Shown here piece by piece: positions 40,335 through 49,110 of a stretch of 64,000 nucleotides of DNA. The stretch is from Wenyingzhuangia heitensis (lineage in GTDB: Bacteria > Bacteroidota > Bacteroidia > Flavobacteriales > Flavobacteriaceae). The DNA is taken from positions 1,302,001 to 1,366,000 of the forward strand of contig NZ_JAASQL010000001.1 in the NCBI RefSeq assembly GCF_011762155.1, read 5' to 3'. The translations under genes and the position numbers were made by a program. The notes beneath the pieces are model-generated. The model had not been told where the DNA came from. It saw only the letters and a program-made list of their open reading frames with translations, and made no database searches. Position 1 is the first letter of the stretch; each line of letters opens with the position of its first letter.

Positions 40335-41117
40335 ATGGAAAATTTAACAGAAAGAGATATAAAAAACCTTAATAGTAAAAAAGGTTTACAAGCTTTATTG
40401 TCTGACGAAACAGTTAATGTACAAAAAGCTATTAGAAGTGTAAACTATGTTAAAAACTTAAAAAGACTACAGAAAGAGTTGATCAAGCTACAAGAAGAAG
40501 TGATTGAGAAAAATCAACGTGTAATTGTAGTTTTTGAAGGAAGAGATGCTGCAGGAAAAGGAGGAGCTATCCGTAGAATAACAGAAAGAATCAATCCACG
40601 TCATTTTAGAATAGTAGCCTTACCAAAACCTACAGATGAAGAAAGAACACAGTGGTATTTTCAACGATATATAAATAAATTTCCAAAAGCTGGAGAAATT
40701 GTTTTTTTTGACCGTAGTTGGTACAACCGTGCAGTAGTAGAACCTGTAAACGGATTTTGTACACAAGAAGAATATGTAAGGTTTATGAACAACGTAAACG
40801 ATTTTGAACGTATGATTACTTCTTCGGGAATTAAGTTGGTTAAAATTTACATGTCTATAACAAAAGATGAACAAGCTAAACGTTTTGAAGAGATTAAAAC
40901 AAATCCGTTAAAACAATGGAAAATAACTCCTGTAGATCAAAAAGCACAAGAGTTGTGGGATGATTATACAAAGTATAAAAATGTAATGTTTGCCAACACC
41001 AATACAGATTATGCTCCTTGGAAAATAATAAAAGCCAATAAGAAAACATTTGCAAGAGTAAACGCTATTAAGTATTTGTTGTCTAGAATTCCATACGATA
41101 CAAAAAGAAAAGTATAA
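40335..41117 (+). CDS. ppk2: Polyphosphate kinase 2 (second copy)
   Basis: 260 residues, clearly a paralogue of the preceding gene: P-loop EGRDAAGKGG at 68-77 and IVFFDRSWYNRAVVEPVNGF. Its N-terminus is shorter and its C-terminus ends soon after YLLSRIPYDTKRKV. The two share long identical blocks but differ elsewhere, so this is an old duplication, not a recent one. Tandem PPK2 genes could give enzymes of different acceptor preference, or a hetero-oligomer. Translated directly between its neighbours. Confidence 0.94.
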   Translation: MENLTERDIKNLNSKKGLQALLSDETVNVQKAIRSVNYVKNLKRLQKELIKLQEEVIEKNQRVIVVFEGRDAAGKGGAIRRITERINPRHFRIVALPKPTDEERTQWYFQRYINKFPKAGEIVFFDRSWYNRAVVEPVNGFCTQEEYVRFMNNVNDFERMITSSGIKLVKIYMSITKDEQAKRFEEIKTNPLKQWKITPVDQKAQELWDDYTKYKNVMFANTNTDYAPWKIIKANKKTFARVNAIKYLLSRIPYDTKRKV

Positions 41118-41119
41118 AT

Positions 41120-42196
41120 ATGGGAGACTCTGAATATCAAAAAATATCTAAAAAAAAACCAACCTATCCTGTTCAGCCTTTTTTTAACGAATATTTGTCA
41201 AACTACAACAGAAATGCTTTAATTCCTGTTTTTTATGATGATTTACTTCGTTTTTCTGGAGGAATAGAAGTATATGATGAAAACGGTGATGATACCTTAT
41301 GGATTAGAGTGTATTATCCTGAGCATGAAAGAATACATGTTGATAAAGACTTAAAAAAAGTATATTCTATATTACACGGTGATGGATCCGATACTTCTGT
41401 TCCATTTTTAAATATAGATGCTGTAGATTATTGTACGTTTGGTAATTCTAAACCTTTTAGAATAAAAGTAAGAAATGTGTTAAATGACAATTACACATAT
41501 ATGTACATTAAAAAAGCAGATGCTTCTAGAATTTATGGTTTAGAGTTAGAGCATTTATTATCACCTAACAGAATTAACTTTTTAGTTTATAAAGACACTT
41601 TAATAGAAGATCATATTTCTGGAATTCCAGGAGATATTTTTATAGAAGGAGGATTAGAGTCTTATTCTGTAAGAACTCAAAAACAAATAGCAAAAGAATA
41701 TGTAAAGTTTAACGAACGTTGTATTGTACGTTTGTTAGGAGATATGAGATCTTACAACTATGTAATTGTACCAACGCATGATTTTGACCAAGTAAGATAC
41801 CGAATTAGAGCTATAGATTTTGATCAGCAGTGTTACGAAGGACGATTAAGAGTTTACATGCCTCAGTTTTTAAAAGAAAACAGTCAATATGTAGAAATGG
41901 TACACAATAACTTAAGACCAGAATCTATAGAGCAATACAAACAAGAAGAACGTTCTACCATTGCCAAACGTATTTTGTTAGGTAAAAAAAGAATTAGAGA
42001 ATTGTTAAATTGTATGCTTCAAGATAAAATTTCATCAGATGAAAAAATAGATCAACTTAAAAAAGATTTATTTGATTATACAAAAGATTCTCGATTTAAA
42101 GAATGTAATTGCATGGGAGAAATTTTAGAAACCGCATTTAATTTTGTGGTTAAACACTACCAAGATGTAAATGGATTTAGAGTAGAAAGAACCTAA
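41120..42196 (+). CDS. Kinase-like protein of PPK2 operon
   Basis: 358 residues, no signal peptide or membrane helix. Motifs suggest a protein-kinase-like fold: a YMYIKKAD strand with candidate ATP-binding lysines K131/K132, a following helix with E143 (GLELEHL), then LLGDMRSYNYVIV (206-217), like the catalytic loop with Asn 213, and IRAIDFDQQ (229-237), like the metal-binding DFG. These assignments are by eye. It starts 2 bp after the second PPK2 and is followed by a strong terminator, so it belongs to that unit. Substrate unknown; a link to polyphosphate, nucleotide or stress signalling is inference. Confidence 0.72.
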   Translation: MGDSEYQKISKKKPTYPVQPFFNEYLSNYNRNALIPVFYDDLLRFSGGIEVYDENGDDTLWIRVYYPEHERIHVDKDLKKVYSILHGDGSDTSVPFLNIDAVDYCTFGNSKPFRIKVRNVLNDNYTYMYIKKADASRIYGLELEHLLSPNRINFLVYKDTLIEDHISGIPGDIFIEGGLESYSVRTQKQIAKEYVKFNERCIVRLLGDMRSYNYVIVPTHDFDQVRYRIRAIDFDQQCYEGRLRVYMPQFLKENSQYVEMVHNNLRPESIEQYKQEERSTIAKRILLGKKRIRELLNCMLQDKISSDEKIDQLKKDLFDYTKDSRFKECNCMGEILETAFNFVVKHYQDVNGFRVERT

Positions 42197-42238
42197 AAAA
42201 AGCATCTTAAAACGTATACGTTTTAAGATGCTTTTTTT
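42195..42238 (+). terminator. Terminator after PPK2 operon
   Basis: Long near-perfect inverted repeat with arms of about 20 bp, running through AAGCATCTTAAAACG and CGTTTTAAGATGCTT around a TATA loop, then a T tract. It overlaps the stop codon of the kinase-like gene. The A and T tails allow action on both strands. Confidence 0.9.
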
Positions 42239-42255
42239 AGGTTTAGCAATCTCTA

Positions 42256-43800
42256 TTAATGTTGTATAATTATTTTTTTTCGAGTTATTTTATCTTTAGA
42301 GTGAATAGCCAAAATATAGAAGCCATTAAATAAACCTGAGGTATCTAGATTATTTGTTTTTTCTGAATAATGAATACTCTTTTTTAAAATACCGTTTTGA
42401 TTGTAGAACTCAACTTTTGTTCCTTGCTCAAATGAATAATTGTTGTTTGTGTTTTCAAAATCTAATAAGTCTTTATTGCTTTTTAGTGCCATATTACTAG
42501 GGTTACAGGTTAATTGATCTTTAAAAGGGTATACAATTTTCTTTGAATTTCCTAGTGTAGTACCACTTACTTTATTGTTTAAAGGTAATTGAAGATTTAC
42601 ATTGTAGCATCCAGATGGTTTTCCAGTAAATGTTTTACATCCGTTTGTAGGGTGTGCTCCGTAACGAACAACAGTTAAAGATTTTCCTTGTTTACTTTCA
42701 TCATCAATATTCCAAGGAGTATTGTTAAAAGAATTTTGTACTCCACAAGGATATAATTTAAAGTCTTTAGATTTTACTTGTGCATTATTTCCTCCTCTTA
42801 CCTCATTAAAATCACCAATGTAAGATGTTCCTTTAAAAGTACCCAAGTTATCAACACCTCCTTTTTTGTCTATAAAACCTCCTTCTATTTGAGCTGCTAC
42901 GGTAGAATTATATGCACTTATATTGCTAATATCTACACGCCCTTGGTTTATACGATGAGGAGATAACATTACAGAAGCATCTCCTTTTCTAACTGTTATA
43001 TCTCTTCCTACAATGTTGTCAATTGTAGCTTCTGAACTTTGTATAGATGGGATGATACCAGATTCAACTCTTAAAGTGACACCTCCTTCTCCATCTAAAT
43101 TTTTAAATAATATTTTTTTACCAGCTCTTATTTGAATAATACCATATCCTACATGATTTTTATACGAAATAACGTTTTTAATTACTCCGTTGGTAGGTAA
43201 ATCAGACCATTCTCTACTTTGTGTCTTGTTTAAGTTACATTCAATATTAGAAAATATAGTATATGAATCAGTTACTTTAATTCCTGAAATTAAAAAATTT
43301 GTTACAGATAGAGCTTCTACTATTCTAACACGTTCTGTAGGGCCTCCGCTAAGTATTACTTTAAAATAATCATTTGTATTTGTACTCCATTGTTTACTAT
43401 TGGTTATAGCAGTGTTCCAAACTTTGTTTTTTACTCCCAAATTAAATATAGCAACATTTTTAGGTCTATTTCCTCCTAACCATGGTTTTAGAGTTACGTT
43501 AGAGGCTATTTTAAGATGAACTTTATTTTTTAATTCTACACTTCTTAAATAAATATAGGGTTTTCCGGGTACTTTATTAATTGTGATGATTCCTCCACCT
43601 AAATTTGAAATTCTATTAATTTCATTATTTAGCTTTTGAGAGTCATTTCCGTTATTTAAACCTGTTAAATTGATTGTAGTTCTTTTAGGTCCAATTTTAT
43701 TTACATAGAAAAGAGATTCGTCAGCACTTAGTCTGTTTTGTCCAACGGCTGAAAGAAGAGACATAAATAATAAAGTACTTAGATATATAATTTTTTTCAT
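42256..43800 (-). CDS. Secreted right-handed beta-helix protein with T9SS sorting domain
   Basis: 514 residues: signal peptide (about 1-20), a long repetitive strand region (about 40-400) with VHLKIASNVTLKPWLGG, FLISGIKVTDSYTIFSNIEC, VIKNVISYKNHVGYG, NIVGRDITVRKGDAS and VDISNISAYNSTVAAQ, then a C-terminal T9SS sorting domain (from about 440; GTKVEFYNQNGILKKSIHYS, ending ITRKKIIIQH). This resembles parallel beta-helix polysaccharidases such as iota-carrageenases, pectate or alginate lyases, but no catalytic set could be assigned. Probably a secreted enzyme or binding protein for an algal polysaccharide. No SusC/SusD pair adjoins. Confidence 0.82.
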   Translation of the reverse strand: MKKIIYLSTLLFMSLLSAVGQNRLSADESLFYVNKIGPKRTTINLTGLNNGNDSQKLNNEINRISNLGGGIITINKVPGKPYIYLRSVELKNKVHLKIASNVTLKPWLGGNRPKNVAIFNLGVKNKVWNTAITNSKQWSTNTNDYFKVILSGGPTERVRIVEALSVTNFLISGIKVTDSYTIFSNIECNLNKTQSREWSDLPTNGVIKNVISYKNHVGYGIIQIRAGKKILFKNLDGEGGVTLRVESGIIPSIQSSEATIDNIVGRDITVRKGDASVMLSPHRINQGRVDISNISAYNSTVAAQIEGGFIDKKGGVDNLGTFKGTSYIGDFNEVRGGNNAQVKSKDFKLYPCGVQNSFNNTPWNIDDESKQGKSLTVVRYGAHPTNGCKTFTGKPSGCYNVNLQLPLNNKVSGTTLGNSKKIVYPFKDQLTCNPSNMALKSNKDLLDFENTNNNYSFEQGTKVEFYNQNGILKKSIHYSEKTNNLDTSGLFNGFYILAIHSKDKITRKKIIIQH

Positions 43801-44069
43801 TAGAGGTAAGTTTTTTAATAGTCCTTTGTATTATGGGCTATTGGTTAGTATTAGATTGGTGTTTGTGGTTAATTTTTAAATAGTTTTAGCTAAATATATA
43901 TTCTAGGTTATATTTTATTACAAGAATTACATATAAATTATTTTTTACAATATTTTATTGTGTAATATTTTGTTTTTTAGCTAAAATAATAAGGTTTGTT
44001 GTTTTTTTAAGTATTGTATTGATGTATTATCAATATATAATGATAAAGGGAGACATTTAATAGAAAACA
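43801..44069. other. Leader of the T9SS beta-helix gene
   Basis: About 270 bp of AT-rich sequence between the beta-helix gene and the rsmB terminator. It should hold the beta-helix gene promoter, but no good -7 element (CAAAnnTA on the plus strand) was seen. No ORF, RNA gene or repeat recognised. Confidence 0.4.
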
Positions 44070-44108
44070 AAAAACCTCCAAAAAGTTAAGTACTATTTGG
44101 AGGTTTTT
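44070..44108 (-). terminator. Rho-independent terminator after rsmB-like gene
   Basis: Perfect 13-bp inverted repeat AAAAACCTCCAAA / TTTGGAGGTTTTT with a 13-base loop, 18 bp past the stop of the minus-strand methyltransferase gene. Confidence 0.85.
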
Positions 44109-44126
44109 GTGTAAGAGGAAAATTAT

Positions 44127-45335
44127 TTACTCGATTCTTTCTAGCAAGGCCATGTAAAAACCATCGTAACCAGATTCTGAAGCTAATATTTTTTTGTCTT
44201 TAACTAATTTAAAGTTAGGATTTAATCCTAAAAATCTAGCAACTTGCTCTTGATTTTCTGATGGTAAAATAGAACAGGTAGCATATACAACTTTACCACC
44301 CACTTTTGCAATTTTAGTATAACGACTTAAAATATCTCTCTGAATATCTTTAATGTTATCTATAAATTCGGGTTGTAATTTCCATTTACTATCTGGATTA
44401 CGTTTTAAAACTCCCAGTCCAGAACAAGGAGCATCAATTAAAACTCTGTCTGCTGTGTTGTATAGTTTTTTTATGGTTTTGGTAGATTCTATTTTTTTGG
44501 TAGTAATGTTAAAAGCACCTGCACGTTTTGCACGTTTTTTTAATTCTACCAATTTACCTCCATAAATATCTGTAGCAATAATAGAACCTTTGTTTTCCAT
44601 TAAAGCAGCAATATGTAATGTTTTTCCACCTGCACCTGCACATGTATCTACTACACGCATTCCTGGTTCAACCTCTAAAAATTCGGCTACTAATTGTGAC
44701 GAAGCATCTTGCATTTCAAACAAACCACTTTTAAAAGCTGGAGTTACAAATACATTTTTACGTTCGTCTAATTCTAAAGCACAAGAGTAGCCTTTAATAG
44801 GTTTGGTAATAATATCGTCTTTGGCTAATAAATCTTGTAGTTGTTTTTTGGTACCTCTTAATGTATTGGTTCTTAAAATAGCAGCTGCAGGAATGTTTTG
44901 TGCCTTTAATTCGGCAGTCCATTTCTTTTCTCCCAATTCTTTTAAGCATAACTCATCCATCCAATCTGGAATAGATTGTGCAATAGCTCTGTTGCTTTGC
45001 AACTCATCAAATTTACCTTTAATTCTTCTTATAGGGGTTTCTCCAAAATATTTCCAATCTGGTAAGTCTATCCCTCTTAGTACTGCCCAAACAGCAAATA
45101 TTTTCCAAAGGTTTTCTCTAGAGTAATGATCCTTTGTTCCTGCAATCTCGTTGTATAAACGTTTCCATCTTACAATTTCGTAAAAAGTTTCTGCAACAAA
45201 TTTTCTATCTCTGGCTCCCCAACGAGGATCTTTTTTTAAAGCTTTTTGTACAACTTTATCAGCGTATTCTTTTTCGTTAAAAACGCTATCTAAAGAATCT
45301 ATAACGGTAAATACTAAATTTCTATGTAGTCTCAT
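44127..45335 (-). CDS. rsmB: RsmB/NOP-family 16S rRNA (cytosine-C5) methyltransferase
   Basis: 402 residues. A NusB-like N-terminal region (ADKVVQKALKKDPRWGARDRKFVAETFYEIVRW, to about 145) is joined to a Rossmann methyltransferase domain: the SAM motif VVDTCAGAGGKT at about 228-239, the motif IV Cys C304 in DAPCSGLGVL, and the motif VI Cys C354 in ATCSILPSE, which is the catalytic nucleophile in this family. Likely makes m5C on 16S rRNA (position 967 in E. coli). The exact target is inferred from family placement. Confidence 0.88.
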   Translation of the reverse strand: MRLHRNLVFTVIDSLDSVFNEKEYADKVVQKALKKDPRWGARDRKFVAETFYEIVRWKRLYNEIAGTKDHYSRENLWKIFAVWAVLRGIDLPDWKYFGETPIRRIKGKFDELQSNRAIAQSIPDWMDELCLKELGEKKWTAELKAQNIPAAAILRTNTLRGTKKQLQDLLAKDDIITKPIKGYSCALELDERKNVFVTPAFKSGLFEMQDASSQLVAEFLEVEPGMRVVDTCAGAGGKTLHIAALMENKGSIIATDIYGGKLVELKKRAKRAGAFNITTKKIESTKTIKKLYNTADRVLIDAPCSGLGVLKRNPDSKWKLQPEFIDNIKDIQRDILSRYTKIAKVGGKVVYATCSILPSENQEQVARFLGLNPNFKLVKDKKILASESGYDGFYMALLERIE

Positions 45336-45357
45336 ACTTTTGTGAACTATTTGGTGG

Positions 45358-45365
45358 CAAAGTTA
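45358..45365 (-). promoter_or_regulatory. Candidate -7 element for rsmB-like gene
   Basis: Minus-strand TAACTTTG fits TAnnTTTG, 22 bp upstream of the ATG. No TTG box at the expected distance upstream. Confidence 0.45.
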
Positions 45366-45398
45366 CGTGTTTTTTTGCCTTAAGTAGATTAAAGAAAA

Positions 45399-48300
45399 TT
45401 AATTTCTTACAGTAAAGTCTTTAATTTTTACTTCACGTCTAATTTCACGTATATAAAAAGCTGTATAAACGCTTTTTTGCGTGTTTTTTAGAGTGATTGG
45501 AATATTGTTTCTAGACAGTTTTAAATTAGAGTCTAAAATACTTTCATCCATTGTTAAAATATAGTTTCCGTTGGCTACAAACAGTTCAAAATGTCCGTTT
45601 ACATCTGTCAACGCTTGACTGGTTCTGTCCCTTCCTTCAGCAGTTTTACCTGTGGCTACAATTTTTATGTTAGATAAATCTGTTCTGTTTTTGTTAACGT
45701 TGGCTATTTCTTGACGGTCTAAAATAACATCACCTACAATTTTAACACCTCTAGAAAATGGAACATATACTAGTTTTTCTTTAAACTCCATAGGAGTACT
45801 AGTATTAATGTTAGGGAACCATCCGTTAATTTTTTCTAGTGGAATAATATCTACTTTGTAAAACCCTTTAAATTTTTGTTTTACACTTGCTTTACCTTCT
45901 AGGTTGGTGATCACTTCGTCATTTCCTACTTTAATGACTACGTTGTTAATTGGTATTTCGTTAAAATCTTTTTTGCCATTACCGTTTAAATCCATAAAAG
46001 CCACAAAGTTTAAGTCGGTTTTTTTGTCTTTAAGAAAAGGAATAGGAATTGCAAAATCTTTACGAATGCTAAAGTTTAAATTTAAATTTAAGTCGTTTAT
46101 GTTTTTTGTGGTTTGATTTAGGTCTACAGTTCCTGTATTTGTGTTAAAAGAGTTTAGTAATATTGAGCTAGATGAGTAGCTTAAATTAGATTGAATACCA
46201 TATCTAATTCCATATTTACCAAAATAATATAAGTAACTATACAATCCTAAACCTACTTTTTTAGCGGTGTTTAAATAATTAAAAACAAGATTGTTTTCTA
46301 AAATTAAATGTTTGTTTTTAAATTGATATTGATGGCTAAGGGAACTTCTAAAATTTTGAGGTGTTTTTTCAGCAATATCTGTACCGTATAAAGAAGTTTC
46401 TAAAGAATTGGAACCATAAAAATATCTATTACTAAATGTAAATGTTCTGTATTTTATGTAAGAAGAAAGTTCTAAATTAAAAAAATCTTTAGCCCCCATT
46501 TCGGAAGCTTTATTGTAGCCTGCTCTTAGATATAAAGAAGATAAAAAGTTGTTTAAAAAATTAGAACTAGATTGTCTTATAATTAAACCTCTTTCTATTC
46601 TAGGTGTGTTTTGTGTGTCGTAAAAATGATAATATCCTCCGTACTGTAGTGTGTTTCTTTGTTTGTGAGTAGAAACTAGTAAAGTGTTGGTGTTTATTTT
46701 TTGATAATTAATAAGGTCATCAGACACGGTGCTATAGTTTTCATAAGTTTGAAACGAGTTTGTAGCCAATAAATCTACCCTTTTATTGATTGAAAAAGTA
46801 GATCGATGGTTGATTAATTCACGAATATAGTTTCCGTTTCCATATCCTTTTGTGTTGGTTCTTACGCTAATTACAGGTCTCCATATTTTATTAAAAAAAC
46901 TAGAAGAATATCCTAAACCAGTAGCATAACCTTCGTTTAGTTTAATTTCTCCAGAGCTATCCGTTAATTGTGTATAGGCAGCATATAAGCTAATTCGGTG
47001 TCTATTAAATAAAGAAATAGTAGGTTGTATATTGGCTGTGTTTGTAGCTCTGTCCAATCCTAAATTTACATTTCTACCAGCTCCAACTTTAGCACCAAGT
47101 AAGCCTCTGTAATTAAAATTGTATTCAGCACCGTAGGTTTCGTTTTTGTTTAGTTGATTAAAAAAGCTATCAGGTCTAATATAAAAAGCATTTACTCTGT
47201 GACTATCGTTAATTTGATACCCCGCTTTAATCCCATAACCCGAAGATTGTAATCCAATTAAATTACCACTAATTAAACCTAGTTCTAAAGATTTTTTGTT
47301 GTCAAAATAACCAACATACCAAGGAACATTTTTAAAAACATTGTTGTTTAATACAGAGCTAGAGTAATTGAATTGAGAAGAGTATATTAATTGAGAATTT
47401 TGACTTAGCTCTTTGTAACCTCTGATGTTTAAAGAAGCAAAAGAATAATCTCCCATTAAGTTTTGAACACTAAAATCTATAGTTAAGGGCAGGGTAGTAT
47501 AGCCATATTTATCTGCTATTACTTCATTGGGTAATTTTACATAGGATACTTTAGAGTTTCTAGAAGTGCTTTTACCTGTAGTGTACTTTGGTTCTGTAGA
47601 TTGGATAATAATATCATGAACTACTTTTTCATCTTTTTTATAAGGGTCGTAGCTATTGGTAGAAATACGTCTTTTATTGCGTTGTTCTTTTTTTATAAAT
47701 TCTAAATCTAGTTTTTGGTGAAATTCCTCTTTAGGTTTTAAGGTAACAGTCTTGTTCGCTACAGGTTTGTTAAGAGTATCTGTAACAGTAATGTTTTTTT
47801 TAGGAATTAAGTGTTGGATGTAAATATCCTGATCGTAATTCCCGGTGTTTTGAATGTTGTAATCTAATTCTGCAATAGTATCTCCATTCTTAAGATACTC
47901 TGTGTTTTTTTCAACATTTACTGTCCATCCTTTTTTATGATGACTTACTACAGTAAAATAATTATCAGCCAATTGTCTTCCATCTAAGTCAATCACAAAA
48001 ACATTGATGTTAATTTCGTTAATTGATTGTAATTTTTTGCTTGGAATGTAAACAATAGGAATAGAAATAGTGTCTTTTATTAAAACTCTATGAATGTCTT
48101 TGGGGTTTACAATAGGTGTCCAACCTTTTGGGGTTAGAAGTTCTAGTCTAAATTTTATTGGAGATAAAGAGGTTCTGTTATATATCTGTAATACATTGGT
48201 AATAATTTCACCGTCTTTAACATTGATAATTTCTTTTTTTAATCGGGTACCAATATCTGATGCTTCATCAAGAAATTTAAAAGATTTATAGGTGTTGTTT

Positions 48301-48404
48301 TCTTGCTCTTGACTGTAAGTTATACAGCAAGAAAGCAAGGTGAAGAAAAGCAGAAAAATAGAAAATCTACTGCTTTTATAATAAGGAGTGTAGGGAACTT
48401 TCAA
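45399..48404 (-). CDS. Usher-like outer-membrane assembly protein of pilin cluster
   Basis: 1001 residues. A signal sequence (with LLSCC, possibly a lipobox) is followed by two Ig-like regions in the periplasmic part (about 35-275, for example VLQIYNRTSLSPIKFRLELL and ELDYNIQNTGNYDQDIYI). A long beta-barrel-like region (about 290-780) follows, with alternating strands such as FASLNIRGYKEL, GYGIKAGYQINDSHRVNAFY, GLGYSSSFFNKIWRPVISV. The C-terminal part has NFVAFMDLNGNGKKDFNEI (about 797-815) then TDVNGHFELFVANGNYILTM, Cna-B/carboxypeptidase-regulatory-like domains. This order (periplasmic domain, barrel, Ig-like C-terminal domains) is that of fimbrial ushers. Starts 1 bp after the small pilin-like gene. 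Usher role is inferred; no clear sequence match to FimD was visible. Confidence 0.6.
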   Translation of the reverse strand: MKVPYTPYYKSSRFSIFLLFFTLLSCCITYSQEQENNTYKSFKFLDEASDIGTRLKKEIINVKDGEIITNVLQIYNRTSLSPIKFRLELLTPKGWTPIVNPKDIHRVLIKDTISIPIVYIPSKKLQSINEININVFVIDLDGRQLADNYFTVVSHHKKGWTVNVEKNTEYLKNGDTIAELDYNIQNTGNYDQDIYIQHLIPKKNITVTDTLNKPVANKTVTLKPKEEFHQKLDLEFIKKEQRNKRRISTNSYDPYKKDEKVVHDIIIQSTEPKYTTGKSTSRNSKVSYVKLPNEVIADKYGYTTLPLTIDFSVQNLMGDYSFASLNIRGYKELSQNSQLIYSSQFNYSSSVLNNNVFKNVPWYVGYFDNKKSLELGLISGNLIGLQSSGYGIKAGYQINDSHRVNAFYIRPDSFFNQLNKNETYGAEYNFNYRGLLGAKVGAGRNVNLGLDRATNTANIQPTISLFNRHRISLYAAYTQLTDSSGEIKLNEGYATGLGYSSSFFNKIWRPVISVRTNTKGYGNGNYIRELINHRSTFSINKRVDLLATNSFQTYENYSTVSDDLINYQKINTNTLLVSTHKQRNTLQYGGYYHFYDTQNTPRIERGLIIRQSSSNFLNNFLSSLYLRAGYNKASEMGAKDFFNLELSSYIKYRTFTFSNRYFYGSNSLETSLYGTDIAEKTPQNFRSSLSHQYQFKNKHLILENNLVFNYLNTAKKVGLGLYSYLYYFGKYGIRYGIQSNLSYSSSSILLNSFNTNTGTVDLNQTTKNINDLNLNLNFSIRKDFAIPIPFLKDKKTDLNFVAFMDLNGNGKKDFNEIPINNVVIKVGNDEVITNLEGKASVKQKFKGFYKVDIIPLEKINGWFPNINTSTPMEFKEKLVYVPFSRGVKIVGDVILDRQEIANVNKNRTDLSNIKIVATGKTAEGRDRTSQALTDVNGHFELFVANGNYILTMDESILDSNLKLSRNNIPITLKNTQKSVYTAFYIREIRREVKIKDFTVRN

Positions 48405-48405
48405 A

Positions 48406-49017
48406 TTAGATTTTTTCCTCTAGGTGAAACTTAAAGTTTAATTGATAAACACCAGGGTTATAAGAAAAATTAGGTTTTATTCTAAAATCAATAATAAAGT
48501 TAAATTCATTATAATTAGTTGCATAGCTACCCGGAAAATTAGCATTACTGTCACAATCAGCTGTTTCTGTTGTCTTAGAAATCAACTCAGATATAATTTC
48601 AATCACATCTGTAGTATTGGTAAAAGAAGTATAAACACCATTGATATCGGATGTTTCACAAGCGTTACGCACTCTAATTTCTAAAATGTTTAGCAAAGGA
48701 TTAGAAGCACTTCCGCTACCATATTGTGTCAATTCTTCCCATTCATCTACAGGTGTACCCGAAGCAGAATTATTGTCAACTTTTATATTTAAAAACCATT
48801 GACATAAAGGGTCTACCACAGATTTATCTTCTACAACAACCTTAAGCTGAGCGACATTGTTAAATGTTTGTCCTGCTTGGTACTTTGTAAAAGTGTCAAA
48901 TGAAAAAGATTGGTTTATGGGATCTTTGTCTATCAACTCTACTCTACCACAATGAATTTGAGCAGTACAAAAGAGTGTGTTTGCAAAGAGTGCACAAAAA
49001 GTAATTAGTTTTAGCAT
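48406..49017 (-). CDS. Pilin-like secreted subunit, minor type
   Basis: 203 residues with a signal peptide (to about TAQ). Mature domain of about 180 residues: YQAGQTFNNVAQLKVVV, a Trp (CQWFLNIKV), then FNFIIDFRIKPNFSYNPGVYQLNFKFHLEE at the C-terminal end. Four Cys in the mature part could form disulfides. It shares the YQAG, LK, W, IDFRI and PGVY landmarks with the larger neighbour at 49111-49920, so the two are homologous. The final strand pattern (PGVY followed by alternating hydrophobics) resembles chaperone-usher pilins. Being single-domain and next to the usher-like gene, it could be a minor or tip subunit. Confidence 0.68.
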   Translation of the reverse strand: MLKLITFCALFANTLFCTAQIHCGRVELIDKDPINQSFSFDTFTKYQAGQTFNNVAQLKVVVEDKSVVDPLCQWFLNIKVDNNSASGTPVDEWEELTQYGSGSASNPLLNILEIRVRNACETSDINGVYTSFTNTTDVIEIISELISKTTETADCDSNANFPGSYATNYNEFNFIIDFRIKPNFSYNPGVYQLNFKFHLEEKI

Positions 49018-49047
49018 CTTAAGTTTTATACTTATAACAACAATATA

Positions 49048-49080
49048 TAAAAGGATAGATGGTAAACACCTATCCTTTTA
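49048..49080 (-). terminator. Intercistronic stem-loop after major pilin-like gene
   Basis: Inverted repeat TAAAAGGATAG / CTATCCTTTTA (11 bp, 11-base loop) in the 93-bp gap between the major and minor pilin-like genes. On the minus strand the right arm ends in CCTTTTATATA. Such stem-loops in pilin operons favour the upstream major subunit mRNA; here this is inferred. Confidence 0.7.
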
Positions 49081-49110
49081 AAGGGGTAAATATGTATAAC
49101 GAATATTTTT

